From: Wenjunlia tyrosinilytica
Lineage (GTDB): Bacteria > Actinomycetota > Actinomycetes > Streptomycetales > Streptomycetaceae
Direction: 5' to 3'
Length of the DNA stretch: 64,000 nt
NCBI RefSeq assembly: GCF_014646055.1
Contig: NZ_BMMS01000008.1
Location: 1-64,000, forward strand
The notes under the pieces were generated by a model that saw only the letters and a program-made list of their open reading frames with translations, ran no database searches and was not told where the DNA came from. The position numbers were made by a program, and so were the translations under genes. Positions 46,143 through 54,433 of this stretch are shown piece after piece (position 1 is the first letter of the stretch; every line of letters begins with the position of its first letter).

Positions 46143-46315
46143 CGGGACGCTCCACCGTTGTTGTCGACCGTGACGTCGCCGAACGGCAGCAGCGGCTCCG
46201 CCCACGGGAAGATGTACTGGAAGAGCACGTAGACGACGGCGAGCACCAGCACGAGCGAGATCGCCGCCCGCACCCACGCGTTGCCCGGAAGATGCCGCCA
46301 GATCCAGCCGTACAT
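46139..46315 (-). CDS. Small membrane protein of unknown function
   Basis: 58 residues with one hydrophobic helix (AAISLVLVLAVVYVLFQYIF) and a short polar end. It sits between a sortase and PabA-like gene and overlaps the latter (GTGA). Conserved placement suggests a role in the same operon; function unknown. Confidence 0.65.
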   Translation of the reverse strand: MYGWIWRHLPGNAWVRAAISLVLVLAVVYVLFQYIFPWAEPLLPFGDVTVDNNGGASR

Positions 46316-46368
46316 CCCGCTCCCGCTCCCTTCCGTGAGGACCAACCAAGAGTAAGGGGCACGGGCCC

Positions 46369-47103
46369 TCAGCCGTTCAGCGCTTCGGGCTTTCCTTCCC
46401 CGACCGGGTGACGGGCGTCCAGGTGTGCCCACACGATCAGGCGGTGGCTGTGGCCCCATTCGGGGTCGCAGGTCGTCAGGGTCAGATAGCGTCCCGGCCC
46501 CGTGAACCCGGACCTCGCCGGCACCGGGTCGATGACGCCCACGTCGCTCGGCAGCGTCCGGTACGGCCGGGTGTCGATCCGGTACGTGTACCAGGAGGCT
46601 CCGTCGGTGAGGACGACCGGATCGCCGGGACGCAGCCTGGGGAAGTCCTTGAAGGGGTCCCCGTAGGTCCTGCGGTGGCCGGCGACGGAGAAGTTCCCGG
46701 TGGCGCCGAGGCGGGCGGTGCCGGTGTAGTGGCCGAGGCCGCGCCGCAGCACGCCCGTGGAGGTGCCCTCGAGGACGGGCTTGTGCCAGCCATGGCCCAG
46801 GCGCGGGATGTACATGACGGCGAACGCCTTGCCCTCGCGGTAGGTGCCGGACGCGGGCGGCGCGGGAGCGTCGCGGCCGGGCCGCGGGGAGCCGGCCGTC
46901 GACGACGGCCGCGGGTGGGCCCGCTGCGACTGCGACCACGAGTGCTGGAGCCGGTCCACCTCGCCGTCCATCGCCCGGTCCGCGCGCACCCCGGTCCAGA
47001 ACAGCAGGTGGACGACGAAGAGGATGATCAGCGTACCCGCGGTGACGCACAGTTCGCTCAGCGTGCGCAGGACCAGCCGAAGACTCAACGCCCCTGCCCG
47101 CAC
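46369..47103 (-). CDS. srtE: Class E sortase (first in tandem)
   Basis: 244 residues: membrane helix near the start (VTAGTLIILFVVHLLFW), a Ser/Pro-rich linker, and the sortase domain with His in VAGHRRTYG (about 143), Cys in LTTCDPEWG (about 211) and Arg in HRLIVWAHL. GTG start with GGGGGAGG upstream. The three sortase genes lie within 3.4 kb. Confidence 0.87.
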   Translation of the reverse strand: MRAGALSLRLVLRTLSELCVTAGTLIILFVVHLLFWTGVRADRAMDGEVDRLQHSWSQSQRAHPRPSSTAGSPRPGRDAPAPPASGTYREGKAFAVMYIPRLGHGWHKPVLEGTSTGVLRRGLGHYTGTARLGATGNFSVAGHRRTYGDPFKDFPRLRPGDPVVLTDGASWYTYRIDTRPYRTLPSDVGVIDPVPARSGFTGPGRYLTLTTCDPEWGHSHRLIVWAHLDARHPVGEGKPEALNG

Positions 47104-47151
47104 CTTGGCCTCCCCCTGCCGGCGGCCTCCGGCCCCGGCGCCGGACGGGCC

Positions 47152-47886
47152 CTAGCGCTCGGCGGGTGCCGCGTAGTGGAGATCCACTGTGCCCGAGTAG
47201 CCGGGAAGAGTCACCCGCTTGCGCTCCTGGACTTTCCAGCCGAGCCCGTAGGCCTGCACGTACTGGAGGTAGTTCTCGATGGAGGGGTCCTTGTCGAGGG
47301 ACCGGCGCAGCGCCGCCCGGTCGCCGACCGCGGTAACGGTGTAGGGAGGGGAGTAGACCCGGCCCTGAAGGATGAGGGTGTTGCCGACACAGCGCACCGC
47401 GCTGGTGGAGATCAGCCGCTGGTCCATGACCTTGATCCCCTGGGCGCCTCCGCGCCACAGGGCGTTCACGACGGCCTGGAGGTCCTGCTGGTGGATCACG
47501 AGGTCGTTGGGGGAGGGATCGGGGACGCCGGGTATGCGGGGGCCGGCGTCCGGCGGGGCGTCGGCGAGGGTGACGGAGACGGCGGGGCCGGTCACCTTCT
47601 TCGTTCCTGCCCTCCCGCGCAGCCCGTCGAGCCGCTTGCCCGCGCCGTTGGTCCCGGCGTCGTGCCCGGCGAGCCTGTCCACCTGCTTGTGGACGGCGGA
47701 CAGGTCCTTGTCGAGCTGCTGGTTGCGCCGGCTCTTCTCCTGGATGAGGTCGGACAGGCGCAGCATGGAGTTGTCGGTGCGCAGATTCGTCCCCTGGGCG
47801 GTGTCGAAGCTGATCCAGAAGAGCAGTCCCGCCATCGCGAAGACACCTGCCGTCAGCAGCCTGGGCACAACCCGAGGAAAGCGCAC
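47152..47886 (-). CDS. DUF881 family protein
   Basis: 244 residues. A signal-anchor helix (LLTAGVFAMAGLLFWISF) and a coiled-coil-like stretch (RRNQQLDKDLSAVHKQVDRL) precede the DUF881 domain (DLVIHQQDLQAVVNALWRGGAQGIKVMDQRLI, ILQGRVYSPPYTVTAVGD). DUF881 proteins accompany division genes in actinobacteria, next to crgA as here. Function unknown, perhaps related to septum formation. Confidence 0.82.
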   Translation of the reverse strand: MRFPRVVPRLLTAGVFAMAGLLFWISFDTAQGTNLRTDNSMLRLSDLIQEKSRRNQQLDKDLSAVHKQVDRLAGHDAGTNGAGKRLDGLRGRAGTKKVTGPAVSVTLADAPPDAGPRIPGVPDPSPNDLVIHQQDLQAVVNALWRGGAQGIKVMDQRLISTSAVRCVGNTLILQGRVYSPPYTVTAVGDRAALRRSLDKDPSIENYLQYVQAYGLGWKVQERKRVTLPGYSGTVDLHYAAPAER

Positions 47887-48029
47887 GTACCCTTATCTCC
47901 TTAAGACGCGAGGAAGCACTACGCTAACGGACGCCCGGAGGCCACGCGGCTACCTGTCCGCCGCCTCAGGGCACTCAGAACACTGGACAGCCCGCGCGGT
48001 CACGCAGCGCATCGACAGGAGAACCCCTC

Positions 48030-48284
48030 GTGCCGAAGTCACGGATCCGCAAGAAGGCCGACTTCACCCCGCCGCCGGAGAAGCAGGCGAGGGTGAAGCT
48101 GGGCAGCAGCCGCAACTGGATCGCGCCGCTGATGCTGGCGCTCTTCCTCATCGGTCTCGCCTGGATCGTCGTCTTCTACGTGACCACCGGCGACTTCCCG
48201 ATCAAGGCGTGGGGCAACTGGAACATCGTCGCCGGATTCGGCTTCATCGCCGGCGGCTTCGTCGTCTCCACGCAGTGGAAGTAG
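48030..48284 (+). CDS. crgA: Cell division protein CrgA
   Basis: 84 residues with the CrgA pattern: a short basic N-terminus ([18 protein letters not shown]) and two helices ([33 protein letters not shown]). CrgA in Streptomyces inhibits FtsZ ring formation and coordinates growth with sporulation septation. GTG start with GACAGGAG upstream. Divergent from the DUF881 gene. Confidence 0.95.
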   Translation: MPKSRIRKKADFTPPPEKQARVKLGSSRNWIAPLMLALFLIGLAWIVVFYVTTGDFPIKAWGNWNIVAGFGFIAGGFVVSTQWK

Positions 48285-48678
48285 ACGCCCACCGTCCTAC
48301 CTAGCAGCACCGCGTAAGGACTTCGGGGAGCGACGCCGCTCACGGCCGGATCGCTCCCGGGCACTACGCGGACCGATGGCCTCCGGCCCCGGCGCATCTC
48401 GGCACCGGGTTGGCTTCCGCATGCCGTCCACCGCGGTGAGTGCACGCGTGAGCCCTGGTCGGAGGGGCGTCCGCTCGTTTGTCCACAGCGTTATCCACAT
48501 GGGGAAAAGGTCGGAAGATCTGTGGATAACCTTCAGCGGGTTGACGCCGGTACGACCGCAGGGCGACGGCTCGCTCCCTCTCGAACCCTTGATCCTGCTG
48601 GGAAAACGCACATCAGAGCGGTTGTACACACCTGAGGGGAACGGGGTGCAGCAGATCCCACACCCTCTGTGGATAACG
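48285..48678. other. Convergent intergenic region with a DnaA-box cluster
   Basis: 394 bp between the 3' ends of crgA and the rhomboid gene. DnaA-box-like sequences: TTGTCCACA at 48479, TTATCCACA at 48491, TGTGGATAA (reverse TTATCCACA) at 48521 and 48668, and a near match TTGTACACA at 48622. Streptomyces DnaA prefers TTGTCCACA; TTATCCACA is the E. coli consensus. Such a density by chance is unlikely in GC-rich DNA. There is no AT-rich unwinding region, so this is not oriC. An inverted repeat at 48326-48358 (GGGAGCGA…TCGCTCCC) may terminate crgA. Confidence 0.8.
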
Positions 48679-49554
48679 TCAGAACGCCGGGAAGTCCGCG
48701 ACGCCGATGCACACCATGGCCACGATCGCCGCGACGGCGAGGGCACAGGTGACGACCTGCGTCTGAGTGCGCCGCTCACGTGGTCCGTGGGTCATCCCGA
48801 AGGCGATGGCGGCGCCGAAGACGAGGCCGCCGATGTGCGCCCGCCAGTCGATGCCCGCCCAGGCGAAGGTGAAGACCAGGTTGAGCACGAGGATGGTGGC
48901 GATCGGCCGCATGTCCCCGCCGACCCGCTTGACCAGGACGCCGATCGCGCCGAGCAGGCCGAAGATCGCGCCGGAGGCGCCCAGTGAGGCATCGCCCGGC
49001 CCCATGAAGACGAACGACAGCGCCGAACCGCCCAGCCCCGCCAGCACATAGAGCGCGAGGAAGCGGATCCTGCCGAGCGCCGCCTCGACCGGGGGGCCGA
49101 TCCACCACAGCGACAGCATGTTCAGCGCCAGGTGCGGCAGCGACTGGTGCGTGAATATGGCCGTGACCAGCCGGTACCACTGGTCCGGCCCCTCCGCGAC
49201 GCCGACCTTGTGGCCCTCGTAGTAGCCGCCGCCGACCAATTGCAGCGGGATCACGAACTTGTCGCTGAGGAAGTGCGCCAGCAGGTAGACGACGAGGTTG
49301 ACCGCGATCAGGGACTTGGTGACCGCCGCGGTGCCGGACACCACGCGGCCGCCGTACCGGGTGCGCGGCTCGCGGCCGCCGGCGCTGCCGGCGCTCACGC
49401 ACTCCGGGCACTGGAAGCCCACGGAGGCGCTGACCATGCACTCGGGGCAGACCGGGCGCTCGCAGCGGGTGCAGCGTACGTTCGCCTCGCGGCCCGGATG
49501 CCGGTAGCAGGTCTGCTGCGTCGCCGGGACGCCGTCCTGGGGTGCGCCGTCCAT
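48679..49554 (-). CDS. Rhomboid family intramembrane serine protease
   Basis: 291 residues. An N-terminal zinc-ribbon-like region (CYRHPGREANVRCTRCERPVCPECM, FQCPEC) is followed by six helices with the rhomboid serine in LGASGAIFGLLGAIG, the active-site His in DWRAHIGGLVFGAA, and the YRLVTAIFTHQSLPHLALNM stretch in the first core helix. It cuts membrane proteins within their helices. ATG 49554 has AGGAGG upstream. Tandem 16-bp repeats lie upstream of it. Confidence 0.92.
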   Translation of the reverse strand: MDGAPQDGVPATQQTCYRHPGREANVRCTRCERPVCPECMVSASVGFQCPECVSAGSAGGREPRTRYGGRVVSGTAAVTKSLIAVNLVVYLLAHFLSDKFVIPLQLVGGGYYEGHKVGVAEGPDQWYRLVTAIFTHQSLPHLALNMLSLWWIGPPVEAALGRIRFLALYVLAGLGGSALSFVFMGPGDASLGASGAIFGLLGAIGVLVKRVGGDMRPIATILVLNLVFTFAWAGIDWRAHIGGLVFGAAIAFGMTHGPRERRTQTQVVTCALAVAAIVAMVCIGVADFPAF

Positions 49555-49632
49555 GACTTGTCGGTTCCTCCTCCGCCGGAGCGGTCCCGCCCGCCCACTC
49601 AGGACCTCGAAGACCTCGAAGGTCTCCGAAGT

Positions 49633-49760
49633 CCCGAAGACTCGATGTCCCGAAGATGCGATATCCCGAAGACCCGATGTCCTCAAGACCTGATGTCCTC
49701 AAGACCCGATGCCTTCAAGACCCGATGCCTTCAAGACCCGATGCCCTCAAGACCCGATGC
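49633..49760. repeat. Eight-copy 16-bp tandem repeat
   Basis: Units of CCTCAAGACCCGATGC type at 49633, 49649, 49665, 49681, 49697, 49713, 49729 and 49745, each 16 bp with a few changes, followed by a partial unit and preceded by a degenerate run from about 49599. It lies between the rhomboid gene and the cyclophilin gene. Confidence 0.93.
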
Positions 49761-49820
49761 CCTCTAGACGTGGACGGACGGGACGGCCGCGATGTTCCCG
49801 TGGGCCGTGCCGGGGCTCGG

Positions 49821-50351
49821 TCAGCCCTCGCGACGCGAGACCGTCACGGTGTCGATGACCACGTCCTTGACGGGGCGGTCCCCGCGCTTGGTGGGGGTGG
49901 TGGCGATCTCGTCCACGACCCGCTGGCTCGCCGGGTCGACGACCTCACCGAAGATGCTGTGCTTGCGGTTCAGCCAGTCCGGGGTGCTGACGGTGATGAA
50001 GAACTGCGAGCCATTGGTGCCCGGGCCGGCGTTGGCCATGGCCAGCAGGTACGGGCGGTTGAACGACAGGTCGGGGTGGAACTCGTCGCCGAACTGGTAG
50101 CCCGGGCCACCGGTGCCGTTGCCCAGCGGGTCGCCGCCCTGGATCATGAAGCCCGAGATGACGCGGTGGAAGACCGTGCCGTCGTAGAGGCGGGCGTTGG
50201 TCGGGCGGCCCGTCGTCGGGTCCGTCCACTGCTTGGTGCCCTCGGCGAGGCCGACGAAGTTCTCCACCGTCTTGGGGGCGTGGTTCGGCAGGAGCCGGAC
50301 CTCGATGTCGCCGTGGTTGGTCTTGATGGTGGCGTACAGCTGCTCGGCCAC
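49821..50351 (-). CDS. ppiA: Cyclophilin-type peptidyl-prolyl isomerase
   Basis: 176 residues covering a complete cyclophilin domain: TNHGDIEVRLLPNHAPKTVENF, FHRVISGFMIQGGDP, and NGSQFFITVSTPDWLNRKHSIFGEV with the active-site residues (Arg, Phe, Gln, His). No signal peptide, so cytoplasmic. GTG start with a modest site upstream. The 300 bp to the next gene contain two promoters' worth of space but no clear motif. Confidence 0.93.
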   Translation of the reverse strand: MAEQLYATIKTNHGDIEVRLLPNHAPKTVENFVGLAEGTKQWTDPTTGRPTNARLYDGTVFHRVISGFMIQGGDPLGNGTGGPGYQFGDEFHPDLSFNRPYLLAMANAGPGTNGSQFFITVSTPDWLNRKHSIFGEVVDPASQRVVDEIATTPTKRGDRPVKDVVIDTVTVSRREG

Positions 50352-50651
50352 GATGTCACTTCCTCGTTCTGCGTGCGTCAGCGGAATCCATGAACAACGA
50401 CAAATCCTCGCACGAGCGCGTCAGCGGTGCGTAGCCGCTCGAACGGGGGGTGGCACCGGCGGAAAAGTGGCATGGTCGAGGGGGGAGGAACCGGGGGAGG
50501 CACGTACCGCATACACGGGCATCCCTTCCCAGAAGGATGTATACCGGACGCATACGGGCCAGTCCGGCGTGCTGCGGCGGCCCCCCGAGAGGCATGATCT
50601 TTTACTGGGTGGAAAGGCGATAAACCGTACGCCACCGAGGAGGAGGTTCTC

Positions 50652-51386
50652 GTGACCCGCTTTGCTGACTACGTGGACAGCGCGGGCGTGCGTGCCGCGG
50701 CCGAGGAGAAGTACCAGCAGCTCGCGCCGCGGGCGAAGAAGAGCGTGCGGCACGCCGCCGAGGTGGTGGCTCCGTACGCGGGCACGGCCAAGGAGACGGC
50801 CGTCCAGTACGCGGGCGAGGCACGGCAGCGGCTGGCACCCAAGGTGTCGTCCGCCGTCGACCAGGCTCGTGACGCCCTGCCGCCACGAGTCGAGCACGCC
50901 GTGGACACAGCCGCCAAGCGCACCCGCTCCACCGTCCGACAAGCCGCCGACTACACGGTTCCCCGCGTGGAGCACGCCGTCGGCACCGCACTCGCAGCCA
51001 CCGAGCCGGTCCGCGAGGAGGCGGTGGCCCGCACGGCGGCCGCCGTCGCCGCGCTGCGCGGTCAGGTGTCCGTCGCCGAGATCGAGAAGGCGGTGCGCAA
51101 GCGCCGCCGCAGGGCCAGGCGCGGGCGCGCCGCCAAGCGCCTCGTCGTGATCGGGCTCGTCGCGGGCGGCGGTATCGCGGCCTGGAAGTGGTGGAACCGG
51201 CAGACCAACCCGGAGTGGCTGGTCGAGGCGCCGGAGGCCACCGAGGTCTCCGACCGATACAGCGGCGGTGCTTCCAGCCGCACCACGTTCGACTCCGTGG
51301 ACGGCACCGGGCCGGTCGTGCCCGACCCGGAAGTGCAGGCCAAGCAGGCCGAGGCCGACGACCGCAAGAAGAAGCCCCCGGCCTGA
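50652..51386 (+). CDS. DUF5324 family protein
   Basis: 244 residues. The N-terminal ~160 are amphipathic helices with 11/22-residue-like repeats (AEEKYQQLAPRAKKSV, ALPPRVEHAVDTAAKRTR, VPRVEHAVGTALAATE), a basic stretch, and one membrane helix (LVVIGLVAGGGIAAWKWW) before an acidic-polar end. It resembles DUF5324 of Streptomyces. GTG start with AGGAGG. Function unknown; possibly membrane or DNA associated. Confidence 0.75.
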   Translation: MTRFADYVDSAGVRAAAEEKYQQLAPRAKKSVRHAAEVVAPYAGTAKETAVQYAGEARQRLAPKVSSAVDQARDALPPRVEHAVDTAAKRTRSTVRQAADYTVPRVEHAVGTALAATEPVREEAVARTAAAVAALRGQVSVAEIEKAVRKRRRRARRGRAAKRLVVIGLVAGGGIAAWKWWNRQTNPEWLVEAPEATEVSDRYSGGASSRTTFDSVDGTGPVVPDPEVQAKQAEADDRKKKPPA

Positions 51387-51550
51387 TGTGAAAACTGTGA
51401 AAACCCCGAGGTGAACGCCCTGGCGGGAGAACCCTGACGGGCAATCGCCAACGGGGGAGCCACATGGCGGCGGGACGGTCCGGAGCGGTGCCTCCGGCCC
51501 GTTCCGCCGCCGTCTTGTCCCGGCTGCGCGGCCCAGCCGCCGTGTCCCGG

Positions 51551-51690
51551 CTGTCGTGTCCCGGCTGTCGTGTCCCGGCTGTCGTGTCCCGGCTGTCGTG
51601 TCCCGGCTGCGGTGCCCCTGCCGTCGTGTCCGAGCCGTCCTGTCCCGGCTGCGGTGCCCCTGCCGTCGTGTCCGAGCCGTCCTGTCCCGG
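51551..51690. repeat. 14-bp and 42-bp tandem repeats
   Basis: Four copies of CTGTCGTGTCCCGG (14 bp, 51551-51606), then two identical 42-bp units (51607-51648 and 51649-51690) beginning CTGCGGTGCCCCTGCC. The 417-bp region (51387-51803) has no confident gene. A 100-codon frame (51464-51766) with a plausible ribosome site reads through it, giving CPGC motifs; I treat it as unproven. Confidence 0.93.
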
Positions 51691-51803
51691 CTGCGGTGCC
51701 CGGCTGTCCTGTCACATCCGCACGGGTTGCGTCGTCCTCCCTGCGACAGCTTGCGACGGCCCATGACGGCCCCTGACGGCCCCCGAAGAAGAAGGCGAGA
51801 CCC

Positions 51804-52565
51804 ATGGCTCCGACGACCCTGGTCACCGGTGGCACCGGCACCCTCGGCCGCCCCCTGGTGCGGGAACTGCTCGACGCCGGAAGCGACGTCCGCGTCCTCA
51901 GCCGAAGGCCGGCCCCGGACGCCACCCCGTTCGACTGGCGCACCGGCGATCTGCGCGACGGCTCCGGTCTCGACGGCGCCCTGCGGGGAGTCGAGGCCGT
52001 TGTGCACTGCGCGAGCGGCACCCGCGGCGATGTGGATGCGGCGGCCAACCTCATCGCGGCCGCCAAGCGCTCAGGCGACGACCCGCACCTGGTGTACATC
52101 TCGATCGTGGGCGTGGACCGCATCCCGTTCGGCTACTACCGCGCCAAGCTGCGCGTCGAGGAACTGATCGGGGCCTGCGGCATGCCCTGGACCGTGCTGC
52201 GCGCCACGCAGTTCCACGACCTGGTGGCGTCGGCGGCCGCCGCGCTGTCCAAGGTCCCCCCGGTGATGCCGGTCGCTGCCGGCTTCCGCTTCCAGCCCAT
52301 CGAGGTCGAGGAGGTCGCGGCCCGCCTGGCGGAGCTGACCCTTTCCGGCGTCCCGCAGGGACGGGTCCCGGACATGGGCGGCCCGCAGATCCTCACCACG
52401 GGAGAGCTGGCCCGTATCTATCTGAGGGCCACCGGCCGCCGCCGCACGATCGTCCCCGTTCCGCTGCCGGGCAGGATCTCCCAGGCGGTGAGAGCGGGAG
52501 CGAACCTCGCCCCGGCCCACTCGGACGGCAAGCGCACGTTCGCGCAGTTCCTGAAGGGCGAGTGA
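51804..52565 (+). CDS. NAD(P)-binding (NmrA/SDR-like) family protein
   Basis: 253 residues with the extended-SDR/NmrA Rossmann start TLVTGGTGTLGRPLVRELLDAG and the interior motifs VVHCASGTRGDVDAAAN and YYRAKLRVEELI, as in NmrA-type and atypical short-chain dehydrogenases. No catalytic Tyr-Lys pair is clearly conserved, so it may be a redox sensor rather than an enzyme. ATG with GAAGGCGAG upstream. Confidence 0.78.
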   Translation: MAPTTLVTGGTGTLGRPLVRELLDAGSDVRVLSRRPAPDATPFDWRTGDLRDGSGLDGALRGVEAVVHCASGTRGDVDAAANLIAAAKRSGDDPHLVYISIVGVDRIPFGYYRAKLRVEELIGACGMPWTVLRATQFHDLVASAAAALSKVPPVMPVAAGFRFQPIEVEEVAARLAELTLSGVPQGRVPDMGGPQILTTGELARIYLRATGRRRTIVPVPLPGRISQAVRAGANLAPAHSDGKRTFAQFLKGE

Positions 52566-52628
52566 GGCGCCGGGGATGTCCCCGGGACGCCGGACGAAAA
52601 GCCGGTGGAAGACCGGTAGAAGAAGGGG

Positions 52629-52701
52629 TGGAGCCTAGGGGAGTCGAACCCCTGACATCTGCCATGCAAAGACAGCGCTCTACCAACTGAGCTAAGGCCC
52701 C
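52629..52701 (-). tRNA. ala tRNA: tRNA-Ala (anticodon TGC)
   Basis: 73 bases. The acceptor stem begins GGGGCCT and ends AGGCTCC with a G3-U70 pair, the alanine identity element. Anticodon loop TTTGCAT gives TGC. No CCA encoded. The usual D-arm (TAGCTCAGTTGGTAGAGC) and T-arm (GGTTCGACTCC) are clear. Confidence 0.96.
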
Positions 52702-52796
52702 TCGGCGACCGCCTCGACGATCGCCGCAGACAAGCGTACCGGGTAGCGGGGCATGCGCCGAACGAGAAACCGGCGTCGGGTGGTGCGGGAGATCCA

Positions 52797-52966
52797 GTGG
52801 TGCGCAAGATCCAGGCCCTTCCGCGGTCGCCGACGGCGGCCGACGAGCTCGTGCGTGCGGCCACACCCTCGCCCCGGCGCACCCGGAGCTGGCAGAGTTC
52901 CTGTCTGTGTACGGCGCTGGGCGCACCGACGACGCGGTGGCGCACGACGAGGCGCACCAGGAATGA
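52797..52966 (+). pseudogene. Small conserved-looking frame, probably frameshifted
   Basis: From GTG 52797/52800 one frame reads RKIQALPRSPTAADELVRAA with strongly GC-biased third positions. At about 52870 the bias switches to another frame, which reads HPELAEFLSVYGAGRTDDAV and ends at 52966. A one- or two-base shift would join them into a protein of about 55 residues. It precedes a kinase gene (start 52994). Function unrecognised. Confidence 0.35.
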
Positions 52967-52993
52967 CAACGATCTTGGGTGGGACGCGGGGCA

Positions 52994-54394
52994 ATGGGTG
53001 AGCTCTTCGCCGGTCGGTACGAGCTGGTCGACCCGATCGGGCGCGGTGGAGTGGGAGAGGTCTGGCGGGCCTGGGACCACCGCCGCCGACGGTACGCGGC
53101 CGCCAAGGTCCTCCTTCAGCGTGACGCGCACGCCCTGCTGCGGTTCGTCCGCGAGCAGGCCCTGCGCATCGACCACCCCCATGTGCTGGCGCCGACGAGC
53201 TGGGCGGCGGACGACGAGAAGGTCCTGTTCACGATGGACCTGGTGCGCGGCGGTTCACTGGCGCACCTGATCGGGGACTACGGGTCGCTGCCGCCGCGGC
53301 TGGTGGGCACGCTTCTCGACCAGCTGCTCGCCGGGCTGACCGCCGTGCACGCCGAGGGGGTGGTGCACCGCGACATCAAGCCCGCCAACCTGCTGTTGGA
53401 GGCCACCGGCCGCGGTCGGCCGCACCTTCGCCTGTCCGACTTCGGGATCTCGGTGCGCAGCGGGGACGCCCGGCTGACCGAGACCAACTACGTGGTGGGG
53501 ACGCCGGGATACTTCGCGCCCGAGCAGCTCAGCGGTGCCGAGCCGGACTTCCCGCAGGACCTGTACGCGGTCGGTGTCGTCGCGATGTACATGCTCACGG
53601 GCGCAAAACCGGACTCGGAGGCGCTGACGGCGTCCTATCTGGCGGGCGGCTTCCCATCGGCCCCCAAGGGCGTCCCGCATCCGCTGTGGCAGGTGGTGGC
53701 CACGCTCCTCAACCCCGACCCCGACGGGCGGTTCCGCACCGCTACGGGCACCCGCAAGGCCCTCGCGGCGGCACTGGAGGTGCTGCCGGACGCTCCTGCC
53801 GCCGTGGACGAGTCGGTCGAGGTGCTCGACCACATCGGGCCGCTGCCGCAGGGGTTCGGGCCGGACGGGCCGGTGCGGACCGAGCCGCCGAGGCGGCCGC
53901 AGGGGGGCAACGGGGGCGGATCCCACGCCGCACGGGCCGACGGTGGCGCCCAGGGGTCGATGTCCACAACGGGCAGCTTCGTCCTCGCGCCGCCGGAGCG
54001 CGGCACCCCGACGCCGACCCCGACGCCGACCCCGACGCCGACGCCGCCCGCGACCCCGACCCCGACCCCGACGTCCGCGGTCCCGCAACAGGTGCACGAC
54101 CGGCAGCCGTCCGTACCGGCCCACCAGGAACCGGCCGGTCGGCCATGGGCCACTCAGGCTCCCGTCCACCAGGCTCCCCACCACCAGGGACCGGCTCCTG
54201 CCCCGGTCCCGGCGCAGGGGCACGTGTCCGCGGCCGTCCCCGGCCCGGAGCCCGTCCCGCCCGTCCCCGGTCAGCGCACCGCTCACACGCCCGCACAGCG
54301 GCGTCCGGGGCCGCCGGTGAAGGTCGTGGTGCCGGTCCTGTTCCTCGCGGCCGTGTGCTTCGCCGTGGGCGTCTGGGCCCTGGTCACCGCCTGA
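52994..54394 (+). CDS. Ser/Thr protein kinase with C-terminal membrane helix
   Basis: 466 residues. Kinase domain with GRGGVGEVWRA, AAKVLL (catalytic Lys), HRDIKPANLLLE and DFGIS. The substrate-binding region differs from PknB. A Pro/Thr/His-rich linker (tandem PTPTPTPT) leads to a C-terminal hydrophobic segment (VKVVVPVLFLAAVCFAVGVW). No PASTA repeats. Targets unknown. Begins 27 bases after the possible small pseudogene. Confidence 0.9.
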   Translation: MGELFAGRYELVDPIGRGGVGEVWRAWDHRRRRYAAAKVLLQRDAHALLRFVREQALRIDHPHVLAPTSWAADDEKVLFTMDLVRGGSLAHLIGDYGSLPPRLVGTLLDQLLAGLTAVHAEGVVHRDIKPANLLLEATGRGRPHLRLSDFGISVRSGDARLTETNYVVGTPGYFAPEQLSGAEPDFPQDLYAVGVVAMYMLTGAKPDSEALTASYLAGGFPSAPKGVPHPLWQVVATLLNPDPDGRFRTATGTRKALAAALEVLPDAPAAVDESVEVLDHIGPLPQGFGPDGPVRTEPPRRPQGGNGGGSHAARADGGAQGSMSTTGSFVLAPPERGTPTPTPTPTPTPTPPATPTPTPTSAVPQQVHDRQPSVPAHQEPAGRPWATQAPVHQAPHHQGPAPAPVPAQGHVSAAVPGPEPVPPVPGQRTAHTPAQRRPGPPVKVVVPVLFLAAVCFAVGVWALVTA

Positions 54395-54433
54395 GCGCCC
54401 GACGTTCGCGGCCCGGTCGGCCTCCGGGCGGCT

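Noticed and set aside
48479-48676. Replication origin oriC
   Set aside because: The boxes are few and lack the dnaA/dnaN flanks; oriC is expected to the right of the gnd gene, beyond the window.
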